This document shows, in pieces, positions 47,461 through 55,380 of a DNA stretch of 64,000 bases. A program made the position numbers and the translations under genes. Each line of letters opens with the position of its first letter. Position 1 is the first letter of the stretch. Source of the DNA: an uncultured Eubacteriales bacterium (GTDB taxonomy: Bacteria; Bacillota; Clostridia; Oscillospirales; Oscillospiraceae); assembly GCA_900316205.1 (NCBI GenBank), contig ONBX01000003.1, positions 1-64,000 on the forward strand, written 5' to 3'. The notes under the pieces were generated by a model. The model searched no databases, was not told the DNA's origin, and was given only the letters and a program-made list of their open reading frames with translations.

Positions 47461-48684
47461 TTACTTCAGGTTGCCCAGATCGTTCACGGTGATGACGGTA
47501 GCGAAGCTGGCAGCGTCAACAGTGATGTCGTTGGAGACAGTGATCTCGCCCTTGAACATGGCGGCGACCAGAGCAGCGTAATCCTCGGCGGTGAAGCCGT
47601 CAGCAAACTGGGTGCTGGCGGAGGGCAGCTGGACGTAGTTCTCTTCGGGGTTCTCGGAGACCAGGCCCAGGTTCTCGACCTTGCCGCCCTCGAAGGTGCC
47701 GGCCTGAACAGCAGCCAGCATGGTCTTGACGGTGGGGGCCAGACCCTTCATAGCGGAGGTAACGGTCATGCCTTCACCGTACAGGCCGTCGATGACGGGA
47801 GCCTGGTCGGTGTCGACGCCGATGACCTTGCCGCCGACCTTGGCAGCAGCCTCAGCAGCGGAGGTGAAGATGCCGCCGCCGCAGGCGAAGACGATCTCGG
47901 TGCCGCCGGCGTACCAGGTATCCATAGCGGCGGTGATGTCAGCGTCGCCGTAGAACTGGTTGCCGTAAGCGTAGTTGATGGTGACATCGGTCAGACCCAG
48001 CTCGGCAGCAGCAGCGTCAGCGCCCTGCACGAAGCCGTAGCCGTAGCGGATAACGGCGGGAACAGCCATGCCGCCCAGGAAGCCCAGGTTCTTATAGCCC
48101 AGCTTCACAGCCGCGAAACCGGCCATGTAGCCGCAGAGCTCTTCCTGGTAGACAGCGGAGTACAGGTTGGCGGGCAGGGGATCCAGACCGGCGGAGCTCA
48201 GGTCGAAGTCGGACACGTCCAGAGCGATGAAGAGAACATCTTCATACTCGGGAGCGGTGGCGGCGATGGCGGGAGCAAAGGCGTAGCCGGGCATCACGAC
48301 GACGTTGAAGCCTTCCTCGATGGCGTTCTCGATCATGGTGATACGGTCGTCGTCAGAGTCGGAACCGGGCTTGTAGTACTTGAACTCCAGGCCGTTGGCC
48401 TCGCAGTACTCTTTGCAGGCCTCGTAAGTGGTCTGGTTGAAGGACTGGTCGGTGATGTCGCCGTAGTCGGTGATCATAGCGACGCGGATGTCAGCAGCCT
48501 CAGCGGGCGCCTCTTCGGCGGGAGCTTCGGCAGCGGGCTCCTCAGCAGCGGGCGCCTCGGCGGCGGGCTCTTCGGCAGCAGGCTCCTCGGCAGCGGGCTT
48601 GGTCTCTGCAGGAGCGGTCTCGCCACAGGCAGCCAGGGCGAAGATCATGCACAGAGCCAGAAGCAGTGCGAGAATCTTTTTCAT
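47461..48684 (-). CDS. BMP-family substrate-binding lipoprotein of an ABC importer
   Basis: 407 residues. Signal peptide with lipobox ALAACGE, an acidic linker of imperfect PAAEE/PAAEA repeats (about 27-60), then a PnrA/BMP-type periplasmic-binding fold: IRVAMITDYGDITDQSFNQ, FNVVVMPGYAFAPAI, GYMAGFAAVKLG, IVFACGGGIFTSAAEAA, VIGVDTDQAPV. Members bind purine nucleosides. ATG 48684 follows GGAGGAAAAAC. First gene of the importer operon; the long upstream frame start is not used. Confidence 0.9.
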   Translation of the reverse strand: MKKILALLLALCMIFALAACGETAPAETKPAAEEPAAEEPAAEAPAAEEPAAEAPAEEAPAEAADIRVAMITDYGDITDQSFNQTTYEACKEYCEANGLEFKYYKPGSDSDDDRITMIENAIEEGFNVVVMPGYAFAPAIAATAPEYEDVLFIALDVSDFDLSSAGLDPLPANLYSAVYQEELCGYMAGFAAVKLGYKNLGFLGGMAVPAVIRYGYGFVQGADAAAAELGLTDVTINYAYGNQFYGDADITAAMDTWYAGGTEIVFACGGGIFTSAAEAAAKVGGKVIGVDTDQAPVIDGLYGEGMTVTSAMKGLAPTVKTMLAAVQAGTFEGGKVENLGLVSENPEENYVQLPSASTQFADGFTAEDYAALVAAMFKGEITVSNDITVDAASFATVITVNDLGNLK

Positions 48685-48747
48685 TGTTTTTCCTCCATTT
48701 AAAATTTTGGTTGGATGTAACAGTATGAAATCTCCATACCAAATGAC

Positions 48748-48777
48748 ATTATACCATGAGCCGCATGGGTAAAGCAA
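48748..48777 (-). promoter_or_regulatory. Promoter of the BMP/ABC importer operon
   Basis: Minus strand TTGCTT (48777-48772), 18 bases, TATAAT (48753-48748). No purine riboswitch is recognisable in the leader. The interval 48778-49031 holds no gene; a family B hairpin (GGGAGGGTCAAGACCCTCCCC) ends near 49020. Confidence 0.68.
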
Positions 48778-49031
48778 GGAAAATATTCAACAAAAAGCTT
48801 GCGTTTCCCCCATTTCTTTTCGACAAGCCGCGGTTTGTCGCCCCGGGGAGCGTCCATGCTATCCACGGCATGCAGGAACAAAAAAGAGGGGCGGATCCGC
48901 AGCCGGTACGAATTCGCCTCCCGTTCTTTATGCAGTGTTCTTTTCCGGTGGACGGGCATTGCCTGTCCGGGTGGTCCTCCGAGAGGAGGATCATCCGCGG
49001 GAGGGTCAAGACCCTCCCCTACAGCTTCGTT

Positions 49032-49078
49032 TCAGAGTTCCGCCATCTTCACGGCCGTGTCCAGCGCGATCTCCATCT
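49032..49078 (-). pseudogene. Duplicate of the deoD 3' end
   Basis: Forty-one of these bases match 49206-49246, the end of deoD, with two mismatches. On the minus strand it reads MEIALDTAVKMAEL then TGA, against MEIALDTAVKMAELDK in the real gene. No further deoD sequence precedes it. Confidence 0.75.
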
Positions 49079-49151
49079 CGTCAGAAAAACGCCATAAGGT
49101 CATGGGGCTTCGCGGACTTGCCCCATCGACCGATGGCGTTCTTCTTCCTCT

Positions 49152-49188
49152 CAAAATCGAACCCGCATCGCTGGGCTTCGATTTTGTG
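49152..49188 (-). terminator. Probable terminator of deoD
   Basis: AAAATCGAACCC, loop, GGGCTTCGATTTT. It starts just past the deoD stop. Confidence 0.65.
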
Positions 49189-49191
49189 TGT

Positions 49192-49935
49192 TTACTTGTC
49201 CAGCTCCGCCATCTTCACCGCCGTGTCCAGCGCGATCTCCATCATCTGCGTAAAGCTGCTCTGGCGCTCCTCGGCGCTCAGGTTGTCCTCGGGGCGGTAG
49301 ATGTGGTCGGAAATGGTGCAGATGGCGAGAGCCCGCTTGTGGGCGTAGGCGGCGTTGGCGTAAAGGCCGGCGGCCTCCATCTCCACGGCCATCACGCCCA
49401 TGCGCTTCCACTCGTCGTTCTTGCTGTGGCCCTCGGGGGTGTAGAAGGGGTCGGAGGAGAGGATGTTGCCCACGTGAGCTTCGATCCCGTGCTCCCGGGC
49501 GGCCTCCACGGCCTTGGAGAGCAGGGTGAAGTCCGCAATGGGGGCGTAGGTGGCAAGTTCGCCCAGCCCGAAGCTCTTCACGTAGCTGGAGTTGGTGCAG
49601 GCGCCCTGGGCGATCACGATGTCCCGCAGCTTGATGTCGTCCTGCAGGGCACCGGCAGAGCCGATGCGGATGATGTTGTCCACATCATAGAAGTTGAAAA
49701 GCTCCCAGCTGTAGATGCCGATGGAGGGGATGCCCATGCCGGAGGCCATCACCGTGACGGGCACGCCCTTCCAGGTGCCGGTGTGGCCCTGGACGCCGCG
49801 GACGTTGTTGACCAGCACCGGGTCCGTGAGGAAGGTCTCGGCAATGAACTTGGCCCGCAGGGGATCGCCGGGCATGAGAACGGTCTTGGCGAAGTCTTCT
49901 TTCTTGGCGTTGATATGGGGGGTGGGGATCGGCAT
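49192..49935 (-). CDS. deoD: Purine-nucleoside phosphorylase, DeoD type
   Basis: 247 residues, hexameric PNP family: splits purine (deoxy)nucleosides with phosphate into base and (deoxy)ribose 1-phosphate. N-terminal PTPHINAKKEDFAKTVLMPGDPLRAK (phosphate loop with Asp/Arg), TVMASGMGIPSIGIYSWEL, IIRIGSAGALQDDI, MAVEMEAAGLYANAAY (ribose-binding Glu-Met-Glu), ICTISDHI (base-binding Asp). ATG 49935 follows AAGGAGGAATCATC. Divergent from udk, with promoters back to back. Confidence 0.95.
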   Translation of the reverse strand: MPIPTPHINAKKEDFAKTVLMPGDPLRAKFIAETFLTDPVLVNNVRGVQGHTGTWKGVPVTVMASGMGIPSIGIYSWELFNFYDVDNIIRIGSAGALQDDIKLRDIVIAQGACTNSSYVKSFGLGELATYAPIADFTLLSKAVEAAREHGIEAHVGNILSSDPFYTPEGHSKNDEWKRMGVMAVEMEAAGLYANAAYAHKRALAICTISDHIYRPEDNLSAEERQSSFTQMMEIALDTAVKMAELDK

Positions 49936-49984
49936 GATGATTCCTCCTTGTTGTTCGTATTTGCGCGAATTGTTCTTGTCCAAC

Positions 49985-50013
49985 AGTATAGTCAACAAAA
50001 TATGAAAAGTCAA
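49985..50013 (-). promoter_or_regulatory. Promoter of deoD
   Basis: Minus strand TTGACT (50013-50008), 17 bases, TATACT (49990-49985). Its -35 ends one base from the -35 of the udk promoter on the other strand. Confidence 0.75.
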
Positions 50014-50014
50014 A

Positions 50015-50043
50015 TTGAAACGGGGACCGATCTATGATAAGAT
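50015..50043 (+). promoter_or_regulatory. Promoter of udk
   Basis: TTGAAA (50015-50020), 17 bases, TAAGAT (50038-50043). Confidence 0.65.
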
Positions 50044-50088
50044 AGGATGAAAGATGGCGGAATACGCCGAAACAGGGGAGGACAAGCT

Positions 50089-50706
50089 ATGCAAGACATC
50101 ATGGTCATCGGCATCGCCGGCGGCACCGGCAGCGGCAAGACCACCATCACCCGCCGGCTCATCCAGTCCTTTGGGGAAGAGGTCTCCGTGGTCCACCACG
50201 ACAACTACTACAAGGCCCACCACGACATGCCCTATGAGGAGCGGGCCAGGCTCAACTACGACCACCCCAACGCCTTCGACACGGACCTGATGCTCCGTCA
50301 CATCCGCCAGCTCAAGGCGGGCAAGAGCATCCAGTGCCCCGTCTACGACTATTCCATCCACGACCGGACGGACAAGACCGTTCTCATCCGCCCCACCCGG
50401 GTCATCATCGTGGAGGGCATCCTGATCTATGAGAGTCTGGAGCTCTGCAGGGAGATGGACATCAAGATCTATGTGGACACCGACGCCGATGTGCGCATCC
50501 TGCGCCGCATCGTCCGGGACGTGCGGGACCGGGGAAGGAGCCTGGACAGCGTCATCGACCAGTATCTCAGCACCGTCAAGCCCATGCACGAGCAGTTTGT
50601 GGAGCCCTCCAAGCGGCGGGCGGACGTGATCATCCCCCAGGGCGGCCACAATCAGGTGGCCCTGGAAATGGTCATCGAGCGGGTCCGGGCACATTTGAGT
50701 AAATAA
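50089..50706 (+). CDS. udk: Uridine kinase
   Basis: 205 residues. Walker A GIAGGTGSGKTTITRRL at the N-terminus, DNYYKAHHDMPYEER (substrate site), NYDHPNAFDTDLM, VYDYSIHDR, and EGILIYE. Phosphorylates uridine and cytidine to the monophosphates. ATG 50089 follows GGGGAGGACAAGC. Together with deoD, tdk and the importer it forms a nucleoside salvage neighbourhood. Confidence 0.95.
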   Translation: MQDIMVIGIAGGTGSGKTTITRRLIQSFGEEVSVVHHDNYYKAHHDMPYEERARLNYDHPNAFDTDLMLRHIRQLKAGKSIQCPVYDYSIHDRTDKTVLIRPTRVIIVEGILIYESLELCREMDIKIYVDTDADVRILRRIVRDVRDRGRSLDSVIDQYLSTVKPMHEQFVEPSKRRADVIIPQGGHNQVALEMVIERVRAHLSK

Positions 50707-50774
50707 GTTTTTAGTTTTGAGTTTTTAGTTTTTAGGTCAACGAGGGAACGGGTGGACAGTCAGCAGCTGCCCGA

Positions 50775-50945
50775 CCAACCTCCCCTGTGCAAGGGGCCTT
50801 GGGTGTGTCGTCCGGCGATCTCCCGCGAGCCGGATGACGGAGGGGTTGTCGATCACGACGGAACGGCTGATCGAACGAGCGGGACAACCCCTCAGTCCCA
50901 GTGTGCGCACTGGGACAGCTCCCCTTGCACAGGGGAGCTAATAAG
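50775..50945. repeat. Family A repeats, forward-inverted pair upstream of tdk
   Basis: Forward unit about 50778-50852 with inner hairpin GTCCGGCGATCTCCCGCGAGCCGGATGAC; inverted unit about 50883-50942 with CAGTCCCAGTGTGCGCACTGGGAC. The right edge runs AGGGGAGCTAATAAGGAAGGAG, where AAGGAAGGAG is the tdk ribosome site. The frame through both copies is open into tdk. Confidence 0.87.
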
Positions 50946-50958
50946 GAAGGAGATTATT

Positions 50959-51546
50959 ATGGCCAAGCTCTATTTCAAATACGGCGCCATGGGTTCATCC
51001 AAATCCGCCCAGGCGCTGATCACCAAATTCAACTATGAGGAGCAGGGCATGTCCGTCTGGCTCATCAAGCCCAGTGTGGACACCCGGGACGGGGCGGACA
51101 TCATCCGCAGCCGCATCGGCCTGGAGAGCCATGCCCAGATCATCACCCCGGAGCAGGACATCGTGGCGGCCTACCGGGCGGCGGGAAAGCACAACGTCAT
51201 CATCGCCGACGAGGCCCAGTTCTTTACCCCGGAGCAGATCGACCAGCTGCGCAGCCTGGTGGATGAGGAGGATCTGCCGGTGCTGTGCTTCGGCCTGCGC
51301 ACCGACTTTCTGACCCACTTCTTCCCCGGCGCCTGCCGCCTCATGGAGCTGGCCGATTCCATCACCGAGATCAAGACCATCTGCAAATGCGGCCGCAAGG
51401 CCACCGTCAACGCCCGCATCGACGGCAGCGGCCGGATCGTCACCCAGGGCAATCAGGTGATGCTGGGCGGCAACGACAGCTATGTGGCCATGTGCCACAG
51501 CTGCTGGAAAAAACAGATCCGGGAGCAGCAGCATGGAGAGCGTTGA
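50959..51546 (+). CDS. tdk: Thymidine kinase
   Basis: 195 residues, type II thymidine kinase. P-loop YFKYGAMGSSKSAQAL (with GSSKS in place of the more usual NSGKS), Walker B VIIADEAQFF, lasso CFGLRTDF, and zinc cysteines CKCG...CHSC. Converts thymidine to dTMP. ATG 50959 is chosen for AAGGAAGGAG just upstream; the longer frame from 50752 translates repeats. The next gene overlaps by 14 bases. Confidence 0.93.
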   Translation: MAKLYFKYGAMGSSKSAQALITKFNYEEQGMSVWLIKPSVDTRDGADIIRSRIGLESHAQIITPEQDIVAAYRAAGKHNVIIADEAQFFTPEQIDQLRSLVDEEDLPVLCFGLRTDFLTHFFPGACRLMELADSITEIKTICKCGRKATVNARIDGSGRIVTQGNQVMLGGNDSYVAMCHSCWKKQIREQQHGER

Positions 51547-52156
51547 CCTGGCCTCCTGGCCCCGGCGGGAGATTTTCGAGTTCTTTTCCCCCATCTCCAA
51601 CCCCTTCTATGCGGTGAGCTTTCGCCTGGACGTGACAAAGCTCCGGGCCTTTACCAAGGCGCGGGGCCTCTCCTTTTACCACAGCCTGATCTGGCTCTGC
51701 ACCCGGGCCATGGAGCGGGTGGAGGCCTTCTCCTACGCCATCGCGGGGGACAAGGTGGTCAGACTTTCGAGCCGTCGCCCCAGCTTCACCCATCTGCCCA
51801 GGGGCGGCGATCAGTTGCGCATCGTCACCCTGCCCTGTGAGGGGAGCCTGGAGGACTTCTGCGCCGCCGCGAAGGAAAAGGCGGAGAAGCAGGACTTTTT
51901 CATCGACCTTGCCGGCGAGGGGATCGACATGATCTTCTTCTCCTGCCTGCCCTGGCTGGATGTGACCGGCCTCACCAACGAGCGGAACCTGGATCCGGAC
52001 GACGCCGTCCCCCGCATCGCCTGGGGCAAGTTTGTTCCGGAAAACGGCCGCTGGACGCTGGGCATGTCCCTGGAGGTCAACCACCGCTTCATTGACGGGC
52101 TGCACATCGGGCAGTTCGTCAAAGAGCTGGAAAAGCTTATGGAAGAGCTGGGATAA
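51533..52156 (+). CDS. Chloramphenicol acetyltransferase-like acyltransferase
   Basis: 207 residues of the CAT superfamily. RREIFEFFSPISNPFYAVSFRLDVTKL matches the CAT N-terminus, PWLDVTGLTNERN the central part, and NHRFIDGLHIGQF carries the HxxxDG catalytic motif. Start ATG 51533 lies inside tdk, so the two are co-translated. True chloramphenicol resistance cannot be claimed: many chromosomal CAT-like proteins have other or unknown acyl acceptors. Confidence 0.8.
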   Translation: MESVDLASWPRREIFEFFSPISNPFYAVSFRLDVTKLRAFTKARGLSFYHSLIWLCTRAMERVEAFSYAIAGDKVVRLSSRRPSFTHLPRGGDQLRIVTLPCEGSLEDFCAAAKEKAEKQDFFIDLAGEGIDMIFFSCLPWLDVTGLTNERNLDPDDAVPRIAWGKFVPENGRWTLGMSLEVNHRFIDGLHIGQFVKELEKLMEELG

Positions 52157-52164
52157 TGCAGAAT

Positions 52165-52560
52165 GGAACGATCCCGCCTATGCCTTCTCCTTGAGGAGAA
52201 GGCGGCTCCGCCGATCCCCCGCCAGGAGGATGCCGGATGAGGTGTCATCCTGAGCGAGCCCGCAGGGCGAGCCGAAGGATCCCGGCTGCGCCGGACGTTC
52301 TGCCCGCCGCAGGGACGGGCAGTGTGGACACCAGATAAGAAGAGAACATCAGAAGGCGGCCAAAGGCCGCCCCTACGGCGCGGTGGATTACCGTACAACT
52401 CGTAGGGGCGACCTGCGGTCGCCTTTCGCATCGCTCTGAGCGAATCCGAAAAGCCCCCCCTTTGCTAAAGGGGACCGTAGCGCCGAGCATTGCTCGGCGA
52501 CAAACTGGGTCAGGGTGAAAGGTCTGCGTCCCCCGTGCAGGGCGCGATCCACAGCTCGTG
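52165..52560. repeat. Mixed repeat block (families C, B and A-like)
   Basis: GTCATCCTGAGCGAGCCCGC..GGATCC (family C) at 52240-52285; GGCGGCCAAAGGCCGCCCC and GGGGCGACCTGCGGTCGCC (family B) at 52352-52425; an A-like unit CCCCCCCTTTGCTAAAGGGG with CGCCGAGCATTGCTCGGCG at 52455-52500. No gene in 52157-52659. Confidence 0.72.
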
Positions 52561-52596
52561 CCGCCGCCTGCCGCCACGGACGTCCTCGACAGCCCG

Positions 52597-52648
52597 CAAA
52601 AAATCCCTGATCGGGTCCAAACCGGACCGGATCAGGGATTTTTTCTTT
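52597..52648 (-). terminator. Terminator of the carboxypeptidase gene
   Basis: AAAATCCCTGATC..GGTCC, AAACC loop, GGACC..GATCAGGGATTTTTTC; about 17 pairs with one mismatch. On the minus strand the tail is TTTTTTGCGGG. Confidence 0.88.
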
Positions 52649-52659
52649 CAAAACTGAGC

Positions 52660-54168
52660 TTACTTCAGCTCGTAGAGTTTGGTGAACTTCTCCTCCAGGT
52701 AGTCCAAGTAGTAGTCCACGTTCAGGCTCTCCCCGGTGATGGCGCGGATCCACGCATCCGGCGTGGAGAGGGAGGCGATGGAGAACACATGCTCGATGAG
52801 CCAGTCCCGGATCTTGAGAAGATCCCCGGCGCGGACGGCCTCATCCACGTCGAAATCCTTCTTCATGGTGTTCATGATCTGCGCACCGTAGGCGTTGCCC
52901 AGAGCGTAGGAGGGGAAATAGCCGAAGGAAATGCCGGACCAGTGCACGTCCTGCAGGCAGCCCCGGGTGTCATCGGGCACGTCCACGCCCAGATACTCCT
53001 TGTACTTGGTGTTCCACAGGGCCGGGATCTCGTCCACGGTAATGTCGCCGTTGATAAAGGCCTTCTCCAGCTCGTAGCGGATCAGGATGTGCAGGCAGTA
53101 GCTCAGCTCGTCCGCCTCCGTGCGGATCAGGCTGGGCCGGGCCACATTCACCGCCTCATAGAGCTCCCGATCGCTGATGTCGTCAAACACGCCCTCGCTG
53201 AGCTCCCGGATCTTGGGGGCCACCAGGGAGACGAAGGCTTCGCTGCGGCCGATCAGGTTCTCGTAGAAGCGGGAGATGGTCTCGTGCATGGCGTTGGACA
53301 TGTTGTTGGCGCAGTGGTTGTCATGCAGCTCCTGGGGCTCGTTCTGCATGAAAAGCGCGTGGCCGCCCTCGTGGAGGGTGGTGAACACGTTGGAGATGAA
53401 GCTGTCCTCATGATAGTGGGTGGTGACGCGCACGTCGTGATTGCCGAAGTTGGTGGTGAAGGGGTGCTCTGTGGTCATCAGCACCAGGGCGCTTTGCCGC
53501 AGGCCCTCCAGCTCCAGCAGGTATTTGGACATGGCCTCCTGCCGGGGAATGGGAACGGGACGGGACATGAAGTCCTCCCGGATGGGCTTGCCCTCTTCCA
53601 CGATGCGCTTGAGCAGCGGCACGATCCGTTCTTTGAGCCGGGCGAAGAAGTCGTCCAGCTGCCGGATGCTGCCGCCCTTTTCGATGTCGTCCAGGCAGGT
53701 GTCGTAATAGCTTCCTTTTTTCTCGTCCCGCAGGTCGATGCTGATGCGGGTATAGCGGATGAGCGCCTCCAGGGAATCCCGGAACAGGGAGAAGTCGTTG
53801 GACTTCTTCGCGCTGAGCCAGGCGCCGTAGGCCCGGTTGGAGGCCAGGTCCATCTCGTAGGAGAGCTTGGCGTCGATGTTTTTGGACTTGCTCCAGCCTT
53901 CATACAGGTGCTCAATGGCCTTTTTCTGCACGGGCGTCAGGCCCTCGCTGTCCTCATGGAGCTCCCGGACCAGCTTTTCAAAGTTCTTGTCGTGGGTCAG
54001 CTTGTGGATCTGCTTGCCCAGCGCGGCCATATCCTCGCCGGCCTGGGCAATGCCCTCCTCCGGGGCGCAGCACTCCATGTCGAAGCTGAGCTTGCCGATG
54101 GCCCGCCCGTAGGCCTGGATCTCATCCAGCCGGGCGAAGAGCTTTTTCAGTTTCTGCCGATTGGTCAT
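52660..54168 (-). CDS. Carboxypeptidase, M32 family
   Basis: 502-residue metallocarboxypeptidase (Taq-type). Zinc motif LHEGGHALFMQNEP (HExxH form HEGGH) at about 255-270, with the downstream MHETISRFYENLIGRSEAFV. Other conserved parts: GVDVPDDTRGCLQDVHWSGISFGYFPSYALGNAYGAQ near 395-430. Removes C-terminal residues from peptides in the cytoplasm. Starts at ATG 54168 after AAAGGAG, a ribosome site at the edge of a family A repeat. Confidence 0.93.
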   Translation of the reverse strand: MTNRQKLKKLFARLDEIQAYGRAIGKLSFDMECCAPEEGIAQAGEDMAALGKQIHKLTHDKNFEKLVRELHEDSEGLTPVQKKAIEHLYEGWSKSKNIDAKLSYEMDLASNRAYGAWLSAKKSNDFSLFRDSLEALIRYTRISIDLRDEKKGSYYDTCLDDIEKGGSIRQLDDFFARLKERIVPLLKRIVEEGKPIREDFMSRPVPIPRQEAMSKYLLELEGLRQSALVLMTTEHPFTTNFGNHDVRVTTHYHEDSFISNVFTTLHEGGHALFMQNEPQELHDNHCANNMSNAMHETISRFYENLIGRSEAFVSLVAPKIRELSEGVFDDISDRELYEAVNVARPSLIRTEADELSYCLHILIRYELEKAFINGDITVDEIPALWNTKYKEYLGVDVPDDTRGCLQDVHWSGISFGYFPSYALGNAYGAQIMNTMKKDFDVDEAVRAGDLLKIRDWLIEHVFSIASLSTPDAWIRAITGESLNVDYYLDYLEEKFTKLYELK

Positions 54169-54173
54169 TATAA

Positions 54174-54478
54174 TCTCCTTTCCTTATAAGCTCCCCTGTG
54201 TAAGGGGAGCTGTCCCAGTGCGCACACTGGGACTGAGGGGTTGTCCCGTCGGTCTTCCTTATAGGCTCCCCTGTGCAAGAGGAACAGCGGGCTTCCGTCC
54301 ACCCGACAATGGCCCCCTTGCCTAAAGGGGGCTGTCAGCCGCCAGGCTGACTGGGGGATATTCCTTTCATCTTTGGACCCCTATCATGGGGGAAACGGAG
54401 CGATTAGGGGATCGCTCCCTACGCGGAGGATGGGATGCGGACGGCCAATGGCCATCCCTGCGCGGGGGGGCGAATCCT
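54174..54478. repeat. Family A, A-variant and B repeats
   Basis: Family A unit 54180-54244 with CCCAGTGCGCACACTGGGAC; a truncated unit near 54262-54290; an A-variant 54310-54358 (CCCCCTTGCCTAAAGGGGG with GTCAGCCGCCAGGCTGAC); family B hairpins GGAGCGATTAGGGGATCGCTCC near 54398 and GGCCAATGGCC near 54440. No gene. Confidence 0.8.
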
Positions 54479-55117
54479 TCAATCTCCCGAAAAATGCTGG
54501 CACAGATGCTTCACGCAGCAGGCCCCGCAGTTGGGCTTTCTGGCGTCGCAGACGGCTCTGCCGTGGAGCACCAGGCAGTGGCAGAAGTCCGAAGAGTGCT
54601 CCGGCGGCAGGAGCTTGCGAAGCTCCGCTTCGATCTTCGGGGGATCCTTCAGGTCATCTACCAGACCCATCCGGTTGGAGAGGCGGATGCAGTGGGTGTC
54701 TACCACCACAGAGCCGGGGACCCGGAACACGTCGCCCAGGATCAGGTTCGCGGTCTTGCGGCCCACGCCGGGCAGCGCCGTCAGCTCCTCCATGGTGGCG
54801 GGGACCTTGCCGCCGTGCTTTTCCAGGATCATCTGGGCGCAGGCCACGATGTCCCGGGCCTTGGCTCGGAAGAAGCCGCAGGAGTGAACGTAGCGCTCCA
54901 CCTCCTCCACATCCGCTTCGGCAAAGCTCTCCAGCGTGGGGAAGCGGGCGAAGAGGGCGGGGGTGATCTGGTTTACCCGCTCGTCGGTGCACTGGGCGGC
55001 CAGGCGCACGGAAAAGAGCAGCTCATAATCCTTACCGTAGTCCAGCGTGCAGCTGGCTTCCGGGTATTCCTCCAGCAGCAGCCGGACGATCTCATTTACC
55101 TGTTCCTGGGTCCGCAT
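54479..55117 (-). CDS. nth: Endonuclease III (base-excision DNA glycosylase/AP lyase)
   Basis: 212 residues. Helix-hairpin-helix with catalytic lysine ELTALPGVGRKTANLIL, catalytic aspartate in VVVDTHCIRLSNRMG, and a C-terminal [4Fe-4S] motif C-x6-C-x2-C-x5-C (CDARKPNCGACCVKHLC). Removes oxidised pyrimidines and nicks abasic sites. ATG 55117 is favoured because AAAGAGGG lies six bases before it; ATG 55123 is alternative. The frame is open far upstream through a family A repeat, which is not coding. Confidence 0.94.
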   Translation of the reverse strand: MRTQEQVNEIVRLLLEEYPEASCTLDYGKDYELLFSVRLAAQCTDERVNQITPALFARFPTLESFAEADVEEVERYVHSCGFFRAKARDIVACAQMILEKHGGKVPATMEELTALPGVGRKTANLILGDVFRVPGSVVVDTHCIRLSNRMGLVDDLKDPPKIEAELRKLLPPEHSSDFCHCLVLHGRAVCDARKPNCGACCVKHLCQHFSGD

Positions 55118-55199
55118 GGCCATCCCTCTTTCTGTCTCGGATATAAAAACGGCAAGCTCATTGTACCTTGAGCTTGCCGTTTCGTCAATTCCAAATCCC

Positions 55200-55372
55200 T
55201 TTTTCCTTGCAGGCTCCCCTGTGAAAGGGGAGCTGTCGCGGCGCGTCTCACGCAAGCGCCGTGACTGAGGGGTTGTCCCGTCCGCCAAAAGAGTGGCAAA
55301 CAACCCCTCCGTCAAGCGCCTTACGGGGGACGGCGCTTGACACCTCCCCTTGCTCAGGGGAGGTTGAGAGGA
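55200..55372. repeat. Family A repeats, forward-inverted pair
   Basis: Forward unit about 55208-55277 with CGCGGCGCGTCTCACGCAAGCGCCGTG hairpin pieces; inverted unit about 55301-55368 with AAGCGCC..GGCGCTT. Between nth and the next gene. Confidence 0.85.
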
Positions 55373-55380
55373 ATGCCGTC

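Noticed and set aside
48685..49031. Purine riboswitch looked for upstream of the importer operon
   Set aside because: No conserved purine-aptamer core could be recognised.
51533..52156. Annotation as a chloramphenicol resistance gene
   Set aside because: The fold and HxxxDG motif fit, but context is nucleoside salvage and sequence is divergent; resistance is not supported.
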